Positions 1-7,911 of a stretch of 64,000 nucleotides of DNA are shown in pieces. A program made the translations under genes and the position numbers. The stretch spans positions 3,596,001 to 3,660,000 of the forward strand of contig NZ_CP113063.1 of the NCBI RefSeq assembly GCF_026625785.1, given 5' to 3'. Positions within the stretch are counted from its first letter, which is position 1, and each line of letters begins with the position of its first letter. This DNA comes from Gordonia sp. SL306. GTDB taxonomy: Bacteria > Actinomycetota > Actinomycetes > Mycobacteriales > Mycobacteriaceae. A model generated the notes under the pieces. The model searched no databases. It was not told the origin of the DNA and saw only the letters and a program-made list of their open reading frames with translations.

Positions 1-855
1 CCTCCCGCGGAACACGTCACTGGCATCGCCGACGCCCGGCTCGCCCTGCTCGACGAGACGCGCGAGTGCCATGGTGTTGGCGGTCATCGCGTCGTGGCGG
101 CTGTCGACGTCAGAGAGGCCTTCGAGTGCTTTGCTGAGCGCGCGGCAGACTCGATCCGACATGAGGCCACCGGTGACGACGACCGGCTCGGCATCGGGGC
201 GCGTCGGTCCCGGCTCGGGTGTCCGCTTGAGCGCTTCGAGCCATGTATCGGGCAGTGCGGGCAGATCATTCGGCGACGGGACGGAATCAGCGGCGTGGCC
301 GTCGATGCTGCGCCAGCGATACTCATCGCCGCTGGGGTGCACTGACGGTGCGACGACCAGATAACGGTGGGTGGTTTGGATGATCTCGATGTGGCCGAGA
401 CCGAGGTCGGGAAACGAGATCTTCGTCGCCAGTCGGGTGCCGGCGGGGACGGTGTAGAGACTGATGCCCGAGCCGTCGGCGCGGGCCGAGGAGAACCAGG
501 TGGCCGGCAGTGTGCCCCAGCGTTTCTGCGCCTCGGCGATCGTGTGTGCCCCGGTCTTGTCGCCGTAGGCGTCGACGTCGATGCCGATGACACCGTCGGG
601 GAGATGCAGCGCGACGTTGCCGTCGGGCCGGTCCTCGAGCCATGCCTGGATGTCGGGCCGTGACGGCGTGAGGGCGTCGTATCCGGTGAACTTCGACGGC
701 GGCGGGAACTTCTTGCCGACAGGCAGCGGGAGGACGCCGCGCCAGCCCGCGTCCCAGTACTGTCCGGCTGCTGCCGCGTACGGGCCGGCAGGGGACAGCC
801 CCGAACCCGCCGAGGTCGTCTCGACGGGCTCGGGAGTGCTGAGGTTGGCCGTCAC
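1..855 (-). CDS. Bifunctional DNA primase/polymerase (Prim-Pol), partial
   Basis: The frame is open from a GTG at 855 down to the left edge (285 codons), so the C-terminus is missing. After about 25 loose residues there is a typical Prim-Pol N-terminal domain: a GWRGVLPL strand, the acidic metal site GIDVDAYG, a GSGISLY segment and HRYLVVAPSVHPSG. In plasmids, phages and integrative elements this domain starts replication by making primers and extending them; a helicase domain often follows, here out of view. The GTG overlaps the stop of the upstream gene by 4 nt (GTGA), so it is the last visible gene of a translationally coupled operon. No Shine-Dalgarno is obvious, as expected for coupling. 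The family call is firm; the type of element it serves is inferred. Confidence 0.85.
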   Translation of the reverse strand, partial: MTANLSTPEPVETTSAGSGLSPAGPYAAAAGQYWDAGWRGVLPLPVGKKFPPPSKFTGYDALTPSRPDIQAWLEDRPDGNVALHLPDGVIGIDVDAYGDKTGAHTIAEAQKRWGTLPATWFSSARADGSGISLYTVPAGTRLATKISFPDLGLGHIEIIQTTHRYLVVAPSVHPSGDEYRWRSIDGHAADSVPSPNDLPALPDTWLEALKRTPEPGPTRPDAEPVVVTGGLMSDRVCRALSKALEGLSDVDSRHDAMTANTMALARLVEQGEPGVGDASDVFRGR

Positions 856-1130
856 GCGGTGGTCACCCGGTAGGTGTCGCCGGGAACAGATCGGTACGGC
901 GCGTCGAGGGTGCCGTACCGCATGTTGGTCATCTCGCCATCCCAGCCGGGGACATCCTCGACAGGCACATAGGCGACGCCGACAAGGAATCCGAGGACGG
1001 TTCGCGTTCTACCGGTCTCGCTATTTCGTTGCATCAGAACGATTTCCGCACCGTACATGCGGTCCGGTGTCACCGCGTACGGCCCATTCCGGTCGTCGCG
1101 GCGTCGCGTATTGAACGTTTCCCAGGCCAT
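852..1130 (-). CDS. Hypothetical protein of integrative element (92 aa)
   Basis: A soluble 92-residue protein with no domain I recognise; it begins MAWETFNTRRRD and ends RVTTA. Its ATG overlaps the preceding stop (ATGA) and its own stop overlaps the GTG of the Prim-Pol gene, so it lies inside a run of coupled small genes. The middle (VLGFLVGVAYVPVEDVPGW) looks like a small beta-rich fold. Position between other accessory genes and the replication protein suggests an element-specific function, but nothing more can be said. Confidence 0.7.
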   Translation of the reverse strand: MAWETFNTRRRDDRNGPYAVTPDRMYGAEIVLMQRNSETGRTRTVLGFLVGVAYVPVEDVPGWDGEMTNMRYGTLDAPYRSVPGDTYRVTTA

Positions 1131-1459
1131 CAGAGTGTGGCCTCCTCTCGTGGTCCTTCGGGCGCCGGGACGACGACCACGTGCGTGCCGCTCCCGATCT
1201 CGCGCACCAGTTCGACACCCTCGCGGCGGGCGTAGTGGATCAGCAGATCGCGGACATCGGCATCACGATCGCCGGTCGCGGCCTGGTATTCCTTGAGGCG
1301 CCGACGACCGTTGCGAGCGAGCGCGGCCGGCCACATGGCGTCATCGGACGGTGGGATGTCGTGCACGCCAGCGCCGGTCAGCAACGCCATGCACCGGGCG
1401 TCCATCGCGATGTCGTCGCGCCTGTCGGAGATGATGCGAAACACTGCGGTGTCGGTCAT
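1130..1459 (-). CDS. Hypothetical protein of integrative element (109 aa)
   Basis: A 109-residue protein, MTDTAVFRIISDRRDD to PREEATL, with no family I can name. It is mixed alpha/beta with a basic middle (ARNGRRRLKEYQ) and a GTHVVVVPAP strand near the end. Start and stop both overlap neighbours by 4 nt (ATGA), so it is co-translated with the genes on either side. Probably an accessory protein of the integrative element. Confidence 0.7.
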   Translation of the reverse strand: MTDTAVFRIISDRRDDIAMDARCMALLTGAGVHDIPPSDDAMWPAALARNGRRRLKEYQAATGDRDADVRDLLIHYARREGVELVREIGSGTHVVVVPAPEGPREEATL

Positions 1460-1644
1460 GACGACACCAGCCGGAGTTGCGGCCGCACGGGCTCGGCGGT
1501 CTCTCGTGGCGGCAAGTCCATCCGGTCACGGACGCGGTAGGCGGTGACCAGCAGCTCGGACAGATCTTGTGCTGTCATCAACCGCAAGGGGAGTTCTCGA
1601 TACACGGTCGACAATTCGTCGATCAGATCCTCGTGCCCGCTCAT
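1456..1644 (-). CDS. Small hypothetical protein (62 aa)
   Basis: A short, mostly helical protein (MSGHEDLIDELSTVYREL...) with an acidic N-terminal half and a basic C-terminal tail (RPQLRLVSS). Both ends overlap neighbouring genes by 4 nt. No family recognised. The coupling pattern, rather than homology, supports it as a real gene. Confidence 0.6.
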   Translation of the reverse strand: MSGHEDLIDELSTVYRELPLRLMTAQDLSELLVTAYRVRDRMDLPPRETAEPVRPQLRLVSS

Positions 1645-2006
1645 GCCGACACCGCCTCAGCGAGAAAGCCGGCGTTGGCCGTGTGGTCGGCCTTGGCGGC
1701 CGCGACCGCGGCGAGGATCTGCAACGCGAAGCGTTCGGCGTTGTCGAGGTCGTAAAAGCTGATGTCCTCGTCGCGTTCGCCGACGTTGACGGCGATGCGG
1801 TAGTCGAGGATCGGCTCGACGAACATCGGCGAGTTGTCGGCGGTCCGGATCAGCGCGACGCTGACGAGTTGCATGTCGTCGAGCTCGTTCGACTCGACGG
1901 GCGCTGCCTCGCGGGCGATCTCCTCGTCGATGAAGCCGCCTCGGGCTGTGGTGCCGATCGGCGGAAAGTCGAAGTTTTCGGCGGGGTGTGTCAGGATGTT
2001 GGTCAT
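1641..2006 (-). CDS. Hypothetical protein of integrative element (121 aa)
   Basis: An acidic 121-residue protein of unknown family. I place the start at the ATG at 2006, not the farther upstream one, because a GAAGGA ribosome-binding sequence lies just before it and the protein from there (MTNILTHPAENFDF) reads naturally. The C-terminal half (NVGERDEDISFYDLDNAERFALQILAAVAAAK, about residues 75-105, quoted here only as its helix-rich character) suggests a helical end. It is the first gene of the five-gene coupled run ending in Prim-Pol, and its stop overlaps the next ATG. Confidence 0.65.
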   Translation of the reverse strand: MTNILTHPAENFDFPPIGTTARGGFIDEEIAREAAPVESNELDDMQLVSVALIRTADNSPMFVEPILDYRIAVNVGERDEDISFYDLDNAERFALQILAAVAAAKADHTANAGFLAEAVSA

Positions 2007-2100
2007 CAGATCTTCCTTCGGTGGCGTTGGTGTTCTGTGGCCTGGTTCGGGATTGGCGCCCGACCAGGCCGTTTCTTTTGGTGTGCGTGCCCGCGCGGCC

Positions 2101-2343
2101 TCAGGCCGTGAGCTGCCGATTACATTCCTCGAGTGGCGAAAGACCAAGAGCGTCAAGGAGTCCCGAGGTGGGAACCTTGTAGATCGCCCCTACGCGAAGG
2201 ACCTTGAACGGAAGTTCTCCGCGCTTGGCCATGCGATAGCCGTTTGCCTCCCCGATGCCCATCGCGGAGAGGGCGAATCGCAAATTGACCGTGGCCTGGC
2301 GCGAACACACCTCCCGAACGTGCTGGGGAGTGGGGCCTGTCAT
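2101..2343 (-). CDS. Excisionase-like HTH DNA-binding protein (80 aa)
   Basis: The ATG at 2343 follows a strong GGAGGT site, giving 80 residues; a longer reading upstream has no ribosome-binding site. The segment GIGEANGYRMAKRGELPF followed by KVLRVGAIYKVPTSGLLDALGL is the helix-turn-helix plus wing seen in AlpA/excisionase-type regulators beside integrases. Such proteins bind near att sites to direct excision or activate element genes. It is separated from the coupled run by about 95 nt and is divergent from the integrase side, so it may control both. Family-level call; the exact role is inferred. Confidence 0.7.
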   Translation of the reverse strand: MTGPTPQHVREVCSRQATVNLRFALSAMGIGEANGYRMAKRGELPFKVLRVGAIYKVPTSGLLDALGLSPLEECNRQLTA

Positions 2344-2490
2344 CGTGACCTCCAGTTGATTCGAACTGTGTTGGCACCCCGTGTCGGAGGTGTGTAGATA
2401 GATAAGCACGTGTCAGCGACGAGTGCAACCCCCCGACGCGGGGTGTTGTGATCAATTGACGCGGAGTGACAAGTCGGGCATGCTGGCCGA

Positions 2491-3015
2491 ATGCCGACCA
2501 TGCAAATTCCCGATACTGGTCCTGGGGTGGAGGTGCTTCCAGGTATCTACGTCCCGGATAGGGCCACGGTCCATGTCGAGGACTACCGAGGATTCGACCT
2601 CAGTGCGGAGTTGGTCCTCGATGACACGCCTCGCGTGCTTGTTGATTCGCTGACGGTGAAGCGCCGCGCGAATGGTGATCTGATCACTGCCGATTCTCTG
2701 AGAACTATTGCGGTGCAGTGGATTATTCATCACTACATCAAGGGTCAGATATATCTGTCCCGGCCCGATCAAGGCGACGGCGACGAGGTAGTCGCGCAGG
2801 GGCTCATCGACGCCGTCGAGGCTGACCGCCTTCGGGAGCAGGGGCCGAACCCTGAAACGGTGGAATGGGTGGGGCGCGTCTACAAGTTGGCTGTCCTTTG
2901 TGGCGATGGGCCCACTAAGGCCGTAGAGAAGTCTTTCGGAGTCTCGCGGAGCACGGCGGGTAATTGGATTGGTCGAGCACGCTCTGCCGGCCATATACCG
3001 CCGGTGGAGAGTTAG
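2491..3015 (+). CDS. Hypothetical protein with C-terminal HTH, upstream of integrase
   Basis: A 174-residue protein that ends 2 nt before the integrase start and is surely co-transcribed with it. Residues 1-110 match no domain I know. The C-terminal 45 residues (AVLCGDGPTKAVEKSFGVS then RSTAGNWIGRARSAG) form a clear helix-turn-helix of the kind that recognises DNA through the second helix. GC content is slightly lower than in the flanking core genes, in line with acquisition by transfer. It may regulate integrase expression or help at the att site; this is inference from position. Confidence 0.75.
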   Translation: MPTMQIPDTGPGVEVLPGIYVPDRATVHVEDYRGFDLSAELVLDDTPRVLVDSLTVKRRANGDLITADSLRTIAVQWIIHHYIKGQIYLSRPDQGDGDEVVAQGLIDAVEADRLREQGPNPETVEWVGRVYKLAVLCGDGPTKAVEKSFGVSRSTAGNWIGRARSAGHIPPVES

Positions 3016-3017
3016 CC

Positions 3018-4388
3018 ATGCGCGGCAGTGTGAAGCGCGGCGACTCGAGCTGGATGTATGTCGTCGACCTCGGTAACGATCCCGCCACCGGCAAGCGTAG
3101 GCAGGAGCGTAAACGCGGATTCCGGACCAAGCGGGAGGCCGAGGAAGCTCTCGACGAGCGGCTGGGGGAGGTGCGGACGGGCGTCGTCGCCGTCGACCAG
3201 CGCCTCACGCTGGCGCAGTACCTCGAAAGCTGGCTGGCCGCCAAGGAGCAGGCCGGCATCCGCGCGACCACGCTGCGGTCGTACCGCCAGCACGTCGAGT
3301 CCTACATCGTTCCGCACATCGGCAACGTGCGGCTGCGCGACCTGCGGGCCACACACGTCGAGCACATGCTGGCGCAGATCGCCAAGCCGCCGAGCAAGCC
3401 CGCGAAGGGCGCGACGATCGGAAAAGGGCAGCGCCGCAACCCGAAGCCGCTCGGTCCCGCCACCCAGCGGCGCATCCATGCCACGCTGCGTAGTGCGCTC
3501 ACGTCGGCCAAGAGAAAGCACCTGGTGGGCTTCAACGCCGCTGCGGACATGGAGCTGCCGAGGGCGCCTCGGCCGAAGGTGAAGCCGTGGGAGGCGGACG
3601 AACTCGGCGCGTTCCTCGACTATGCCGTCACTGACCGGCTGGGCGCTGCCTACGAGGTCTTGTCGTTCACTGGGCTGCGTCGCGGCGAAGTCCTCGGCCT
3701 CCGATGGGACGACATCGACGTCGAGCGCAGGGTGATCGTTGTGCAGCGGCAGATTGTGGAAGTCGACGGCACCGGCGTCGAGTGCCCGTTTTGCGGCGGC
3801 GAGCATCGGCAGTACCGGTTCGGTGACCCGAAGACCGCCAGTGGTGACCACCGCAAGGTCAACCTCGGACCGCGCACGCTCGGTGTCCTCATGGCGCAGC
3901 GGCTCGCGCAGGAGTCTGAGCGAGCGGAGTGGGGGAGGGCCTACGACGATCACGGCCTCGTGTTCGCCCGCGAGGATGGCTCGCCTATCCCGCCGGCGGA
4001 CTTGACCGAGAAGTTCCACGACCTCTCGGACGCGGCGGGGCTCAGGCGCATCCGATTGCATGACTTGAGGCATGGCGCGGCGTCGCTGCTTCTGAAGGCC
4101 GGCGAGCCTTTGGTGGTGGTGTCGAAGATGCTCGGGCATTCGTCCATCAGCATCACCGCGGACACCTACAGCCACATGCTTGACGGCGTCGGAGCCCACG
4201 CGGCGGCCGCTGCTGAGGCCCAGGTCCCTCGAGCCGGTCGTGACCAGTCAGAAGCGTCGCGTGACCAATCGGTGACCACGGAGGCCTCTGGAGATGACGA
4301 AAGCGACTCGCTCGGAAGCGAATCGCCTGGTCAAGATGGTGCCCCCAGCAGGGCTCGAACCTGCGACCTGCGGATTAAAAGTCCGTAG
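3018..4388 (+). CDS. int: Tyrosine recombinase (integrase), reading frame ends in tRNA-Lys
   Basis: A 456-residue site-specific recombinase. The start at 3018 has a GGAG just upstream. An AP2-like arm-binding N-terminus (GSVKRGDSSWMYVVD) is followed by a SAM-like core-binding domain (about 65-165) and the catalytic domain. The active residues are visible: Arg221 in TGLRRGEVLGLRW, His348-xx-Arg351 in LHDLRHG, His374 in LGHSSI and Tyr384 in DTYSHML. A Cys-rich insert (CPFCGGEH) sits in the catalytic domain. The last 17 or so codons (GAPSRARTCDLRIKSP) are the antisense of tRNA-Lys, so the C-terminal tail is supplied by the attachment site. It catalyses integration into, and excision from, that tRNA. 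Confidence 0.95.
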   Translation: MRGSVKRGDSSWMYVVDLGNDPATGKRRQERKRGFRTKREAEEALDERLGEVRTGVVAVDQRLTLAQYLESWLAAKEQAGIRATTLRSYRQHVESYIVPHIGNVRLRDLRATHVEHMLAQIAKPPSKPAKGATIGKGQRRNPKPLGPATQRRIHATLRSALTSAKRKHLVGFNAAADMELPRAPRPKVKPWEADELGAFLDYAVTDRLGAAYEVLSFTGLRRGEVLGLRWDDIDVERRVIVVQRQIVEVDGTGVECPFCGGEHRQYRFGDPKTASGDHRKVNLGPRTLGVLMAQRLAQESERAEWGRAYDDHGLVFAREDGSPIPPADLTEKFHDLSDAAGLRRIRLHDLRHGAASLLLKAGEPLVVVSKMLGHSSISITADTYSHMLDGVGAHAAAAAEAQVPRAGRDQSEASRDQSVTTEASGDDESDSLGSESPGQDGAPSRARTCDLRIKSP

Positions 4389-4390
4389 CT
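4337..4390. other. Probable attachment site (right att of integrative element)
   Basis: Inferred from a tyrosine integrase whose reading frame runs into the 3' half of tRNA-Lys. The crossover core should be a stretch of the tRNA between its 3' end and the anticodon loop. The second copy must lie left of the window, so exact borders cannot be given. Confidence 0.6.
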
Positions 4391-4412
4391 CTACCAACTG
4401 AGCTATAGGGGC
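4337..4412 (-). tRNA. tRNA-Lys (anticodon TTT), attachment site of the element
   Basis: A complete 76-nt cloverleaf with encoded CCA. Acceptor arms are 4406-4412 and 4341-4347, the anticodon loop reads CTTTTAA (TTT), and the T-loop reads TTCGAGC. One A-C mismatch closes the anticodon stem at its outer end. The 3' end points at the integrase, which ends within the gene at 4388. This is the usual arrangement when an element has inserted into the 3' half of a tRNA and rebuilt it. Confidence 0.95.
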
Positions 4413-4571
4413 GTGCCCCGCAGAGCAGGGCGACGACGAGTTTACAGGCCCGGTCGATGCCTGCGATGCGGCCCCGTCGAGCAGCAGCTGTACCGAGGTG
4501 GTGCAGGCACTACCCGAGGTCTCGTGGCAGGGACAGTGTGTTCGTGTGGACGCGATCATAGCGTCACAGCA

Positions 4572-5861
4572 ATGGTGACCACACCGATGGATACTCTGCC
4601 CGCCGATGCCCACCCGAAACCGTCAAGGGCCGTGCCGACCGGCCCGACGACGTCACCCTGGTCGGTGCTGCGCCAGAACCCGTTTCGCTTCCTCAGGTCC
4701 TCGGCCCCGTGGCGCGGTCTCGCCTACCTGGCCGTGTCGCTCGTCTTCGGCTGGATCTGTTTCTGTCTCTACGTCGTCATCGTGCTGATCCCGTTCGCGC
4801 CCGGGTGGTCGTATTACCTGGCGATGGTCGAGCGACAGCGGGTGCGGCTGCTGGGCGTCGTCCCAATCGCGAATCCCCATCCCACGCTGTACCGGATCGG
4901 GTTTGCTGCCCGGGCTGGTGAACGGCTCGGGGAGGCGGCGACGTGGCGTGAGACCGGCTACTCGCTGATCCTCGCGGCCTTCGCGCCGTTGATGTCGCTG
5001 GGACTGATGGTCTATTTCGGCGCTGCGGGGATGCTGCTGCTGGCTCCCGCGATCGCGCCGGGCGAGGAGTTCCAGCTGGGTGGGTGGGTCATCGACTCGT
5101 CGGCCGAGGCGTGGACGCTCACCGTGATCGCGGTTCCGGTGCTGGTGCTCGGCGTCTACCTCTGTGCGTGCGCGGCGGCCGGTCTCGCCTCGCTCTGCCG
5201 AGGGCTTCTCGGCCCGAGGGAAGAGGAGCTCACCGCCCAGGTCGCCGATCTGCGTGCGTCGCGCGGCATTCTGGTCGACTCGTTCGAAGGGGAGCGCCGC
5301 AAGATCGAACGCGACCTGCACGACGGTCCTCAGCGCGATCTCGTCGGCGTGTCGATGCAACTCGGTGAACTCCAGCTCGCCACCGACGACGACTCCGTGC
5401 GAAGCCTGGCGGCCGACGCACAGGCGCGCGTCGAGCAGGCGCTGGCCGGTCTGCGGGACACCGTCCGGGGCGTGCACCCGAGAGTCCTCGATGATCACGG
5501 CGTGCCTGCGGCGTGCGTCGAACTCGGCGGCCCGATGCCGGTACGCGTGGCCATCGGTGACGGCTGGGAACACGGCACAAGGCTTCCCGTCGACGTGGAG
5601 CGTGCGATGTACTACACCGCGAGTGAGGCGGTCACCAATGCCGTCAAACACTCGTCCGCGACCGGCGTGACGATCACGTTCAGCAGATCCGCCGACACGG
5701 ACACGATGGAGATCGTCGACGATGGCGTCGGAGGTGCCGATTCGGGTGCGGGCACCGGACTCGCCGGGCTGGCCGAACGCGCTTCCGCGGTCGGCGCGTC
5801 GCTCGAAGTGGCCAGTCCGACGGGCGGGCCGACTCGCCTGTTGTGGTCGAAACGGAGGTAG
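4572..5861 (+). CDS. NarL-family sensor histidine kinase
   Basis: A 429-residue membrane kinase. The N-terminal half has four to five hydrophobic segments of the Sensor type found in actinobacterial kinases. It is followed by a HisKA_3 dimerisation helix with phospho-acceptor His250 (ERDLHDGPQ), then a HATPase domain: N-box SEAVTNAVKH, G1 DDGVGGAD and G2 GTGLAGLAERA. It should autophosphorylate in response to an unknown envelope signal and pass phosphate to the regulator that starts 8 nt after its stop. Start choice is uncertain: ATG at 4572 or 4587, neither with a strong ribosome-binding site; both fit the kinase fold. Upstream is only the tRNA-Lys gene, so the pair likely has its own promoter between 4413 and 4571. 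Confidence 0.9.
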   Translation: MVTTPMDTLPADAHPKPSRAVPTGPTTSPWSVLRQNPFRFLRSSAPWRGLAYLAVSLVFGWICFCLYVVIVLIPFAPGWSYYLAMVERQRVRLLGVVPIANPHPTLYRIGFAARAGERLGEAATWRETGYSLILAAFAPLMSLGLMVYFGAAGMLLLAPAIAPGEEFQLGGWVIDSSAEAWTLTVIAVPVLVLGVYLCACAAAGLASLCRGLLGPREEELTAQVADLRASRGILVDSFEGERRKIERDLHDGPQRDLVGVSMQLGELQLATDDDSVRSLAADAQARVEQALAGLRDTVRGVHPRVLDDHGVPAACVELGGPMPVRVAIGDGWEHGTRLPVDVERAMYYTASEAVTNAVKHSSATGVTITFSRSADTDTMEIVDDGVGGADSGAGTGLAGLAERASAVGASLEVASPTGGPTRLLWSKRR

Positions 5862-5868
5862 GGGAGAC

Positions 5869-6495
5869 GTGCGGATCGTGGTCGCCGAGGATTCGGTGCT
5901 GCTCGCCGAGGGGCTGTGCCGAATCCTCGAACGTGCCGGTCACCAGATCGTCGACATCGTCGACAACGCTGTCGGGTTGCGGTCGGCGGTGACCGACGAC
6001 GTCGAGGTCGTCGTCACGGACGTCCGGATGCCGCCCGACGACGGGGACGACGGACTCCGCGCCGCCCTCTCCCTTCGTCAGCAGCGTCCCGGTCTACCGG
6101 TGCTCGTGCTCTCGCAGTACGTCGCGACCGCCTACGCCAAGCAGCTCCTCGACTCCGGAGGCGCGGTCGGCTATTTGCTCAAGGAAAGGGTGGGCCGGGT
6201 CGGCGACTTTCTGCGCGCAGTGGAGACCGTCGCGGCAGGCGGGGTCGTGGTCGATCCGGAAGTGATCCGCCGGATGGTCGGTCCGTCGGTGCTGGATCGT
6301 CTCAGTCCGCGTGAGCGTGAGGTCCTCGGTCTGATGGCCGAGGGCAGTACGAACGCCGAGATCGCGGCGTCGCTGGTGGTGTCGGATGCCGCGGTGGCCA
6401 AGCACGTGGCCAACATCTTCGCCAAGCTGGATCTTCCACCGCAGGAGGGAAACCGCCGGGTACGGGCCATCCTGACCTACCTCGCGCAGCGATGA
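5869..6495 (+). CDS. LuxR/NarL-type response regulator
   Basis: A 208-residue partner of the upstream kinase. I chose the GTG at 5869, which follows GGAGG and begins the receiver domain (VRIVVAEDSVLLAEGL). The phospho-acceptor is Asp51 in VVTDVRMPP, with the conserved Lys in YLLKERVG. The C-terminal GerE domain is clear (LSPREREVLGLMAEGSTNAEIA ... KHVANIFAKL). It probably binds DNA as a dimer when phosphorylated. The target genes cannot be read from the context, since only tRNA genes follow. Confidence 0.92.
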   Translation: MRIVVAEDSVLLAEGLCRILERAGHQIVDIVDNAVGLRSAVTDDVEVVVTDVRMPPDDGDDGLRAALSLRQQRPGLPVLVLSQYVATAYAKQLLDSGGAVGYLLKERVGRVGDFLRAVETVAAGGVVVDPEVIRRMVGPSVLDRLSPREREVLGLMAEGSTNAEIAASLVVSDAAVAKHVANIFAKLDLPPQEGNRRVRAILTYLAQR

Positions 6496-6529
6496 CGCCG
6501 AACGCAAATTCACCCTCTGACCATAGGAT

Positions 6530-6559
6530 TTGTACTTTGTTCAGCGCGTGTCCTAAGCT
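6530..6559 (+). promoter_or_regulatory. Promoter of the tRNA Glu-Asp-Phe cluster
   Basis: TTGTAC at 6530-6535 and TAAGCT at 6554-6559 are separated by 18 bp and end 24 nt before the tRNA-Glu gene. This fits a housekeeping sigma promoter for the three-tRNA transcript. Confidence 0.65.
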
Positions 6560-6583
6560 AAGTCGGCTCCCAACGGAGAACCG

Positions 6584-6656
6584 GCCCCCTTCGTCTAGCG
6601 GCCTAGGACGCCGCCCTTTCAAGGCGGTAGCGCGGGTTCGAATCCCGTAGGGGGTA
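6584..6656 (+). tRNA. tRNA-Glu (anticodon TTC)
   Basis: A 73-nt cloverleaf: acceptor GCCCCCT with AGGGGGT (G-U at the first pair), anticodon arm CCGCC-CTTTCAA-GGCGG, T-arm with TTCGAAT. CCA is not encoded. Confidence 0.96.
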
Positions 6657-6711
6657 CGCTTGCCCGGCCCCGAGGTGACGAGGGGACGGAAAGAGCAACA
6701 CAACAGAACAT

Positions 6712-6785
6712 GGCCCTGTGGCGCAGTTGGTTAGCGCGCCGCCCTGTCACGGCGGAGGTCGCGGGTTCGAGTCCCGTCAGGGTCG
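6712..6785 (+). tRNA. tRNA-Asp (anticodon GTC)
   Basis: A 74-nt cloverleaf: acceptor GGCCCTG with CAGGGTC, anticodon arm CCGCC-CTGTCAC-GGCGG, T-arm with TTCGAGT, discriminator G. CCA is not encoded. Confidence 0.96.
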
Positions 6786-6827
6786 CAAATTCATTTTTGC
6801 GATTGGCATTCGGTTCGGGTGCCGCCC

Positions 6828-6904
6828 GGCCAGGTAGCTCAGTTGGTACGAGCGTCCGCCTGAAAAGCGGAAGGTCGTCGGTTCGATCCCGACTCTGGCC
6901 ACCA
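6828..6904 (+). tRNA. tRNA-Phe (anticodon GAA)
   Basis: A 77-nt cloverleaf including an encoded CCA: acceptor GGCCAGG with TCTGGCC, anticodon arm TCCGC-CTGAAAA-GCGGA, T-arm with TTCGATC. Confidence 0.96.
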
Positions 6905-6917
6905 TTCATACCGGAGC

Positions 6918-6944
6918 AAGCGGTCCTCATCTGAGGGCCGCTTT
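6918..6944. terminator. Hairpin terminator after tRNA cluster
   Basis: An 11-bp stem (6918-6928 with 6933-6943, one G-U pair) and a 4-nt ATCT loop. It ends the tRNA transcript and also faces the 3' end of the IclR gene, so it may work in both directions. Confidence 0.7.
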
Positions 6945-6959
6945 CCTGTCGGTCGACGT

Positions 6960-7754
6960 TCAGCCCGGGTACCCCAATCGCTTCGACACAGTCATCGCGC
7001 CGTCGATCAACGCGCGGGCCATCTCGTCCTGTCGGGCATTGGACATGTCCGCCGACAACCCGCCCATGCTCAACGCCGCGACGACATGCCCTTTGCGGTC
7101 CCGGACGCAGGCGCCGAGCGCGGCCACCCCGGGCGTTACGTCCCCGATGCTGATGGAGTACCCGCGTTCGCGGATCTCGACGAGGCGAGCGCGCAGTTCC
7201 TCCTCGGTGATCTCTTCCCCGGTGGGGGTCAGCATCGGGCCGGCGTCGAGGACTTGAGGGAGGGCGGTCTCCTCCAACTCGGCGAGCAGCGCGATCGGCG
7301 CACCGCCGAGGTAGAGGGGCAATGACCGCCCGACGGTCAGCACCATCACGCGGATCGGCTGACTGCTCTCGATGAGGTCCAGGCACACGGCGCGAGCACC
7401 ATCGGGGACGACGAGGTAGACGTGCTCGTCGAATCGGGCTGCCAGCTCGGACATCACATGGCTGGCCTCGGTGCGGAGGTCGAAACTGCCGAGGACCGCG
7501 GAGGCGAGTTCGAAGACGCGAAGGGTGAGGCGATAGTCGTTCGATCGTGTGCGCTCCACCCAGCCGGCCACTTCGAGGGTGGCGAGGATTCGGTACATCG
7601 TGGTCCTGTTGTACCCGCATTTCTTCATCAGCTCGGCGAGTGACAGTTCGGAGCTGTCGCCCTTGAACGCCTCCAGGACATTGGTCGCCTTGATGATGGA
7701 GGCGATGTGGTTCTTCGGATCGAGCTCGGGTGTCCGCGGCGGGGTCACTGTCAT
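6960..7754 (-). CDS. IclR-family transcriptional regulator
   Basis: A 264-residue regulator divergent from the sugar operon it probably controls. An N-terminal winged HTH (residues about 17-80: ATNVLEAFKGDSSELSLAEL, then YNRTTMYRILATLEVAGWV) precedes an IclR effector domain with the usual GRSLPLYLGGAPIALLA and GDVTPGVAALGACVRD segments. IclR proteins bind small acids or sugar-derived ligands and repress or activate adjacent catabolic operons. The shared intergenic region carries two short palindromes at 7889-7904 and 7932-7944, candidate operators. No sign of damage. Confidence 0.93.
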   Translation of the reverse strand: MTVTPPRTPELDPKNHIASIIKATNVLEAFKGDSSELSLAELMKKCGYNRTTMYRILATLEVAGWVERTRSNDYRLTLRVFELASAVLGSFDLRTEASHVMSELAARFDEHVYLVVPDGARAVCLDLIESSQPIRVMVLTVGRSLPLYLGGAPIALLAELEETALPQVLDAGPMLTPTGEEITEEELRARLVEIRERGYSISIGDVTPGVAALGACVRDRKGHVVAALSMGGLSADMSNARQDEMARALIDGAMTVSKRLGYPG

Positions 7755-7882
7755 CGTTCCCTCTCCTTCGCCAGCTGTTCTGTGCGCCTGACCATTTCAG
7801 GTCACCATCGTCGCCACCAGAGGTCATGGCCCATTCGTCCGGTACTGCGCCGCCGGGCACAACTCACCGCATGCTGTGATGG

Positions 7883-7911
7883 TTGACACACGAACACCTT
7901 CGTGCAATTGT
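7883..7911 (+). promoter_or_regulatory. Candidate promoter with embedded operator for the sugar operon
   Basis: A perfect TTGACA (7883-7888) is followed after 17 bp by AATTGT (7906-7911). The spacer holds a perfect inverted repeat CACGAA-CACC-TTCGTG (7889-7904), where a bound IclR regulator would block RNA polymerase. A second palindrome, TCCGGA-A-TCCGGA, lies at 7932-7944. The match is by eye and untested. Confidence 0.5.

Noticed and set aside
3012..4199. Antisense frame opposite the integrase (395 codons)
   Set aside because: Low-complexity Arg-rich translation; the integrase on the other strand has all catalytic residues.
6584..6904. The tRNA Glu-Asp-Phe cluster as a second integration site
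   Set aside because: No integrase, repeat of a tRNA end or foreign genes lie next to it.
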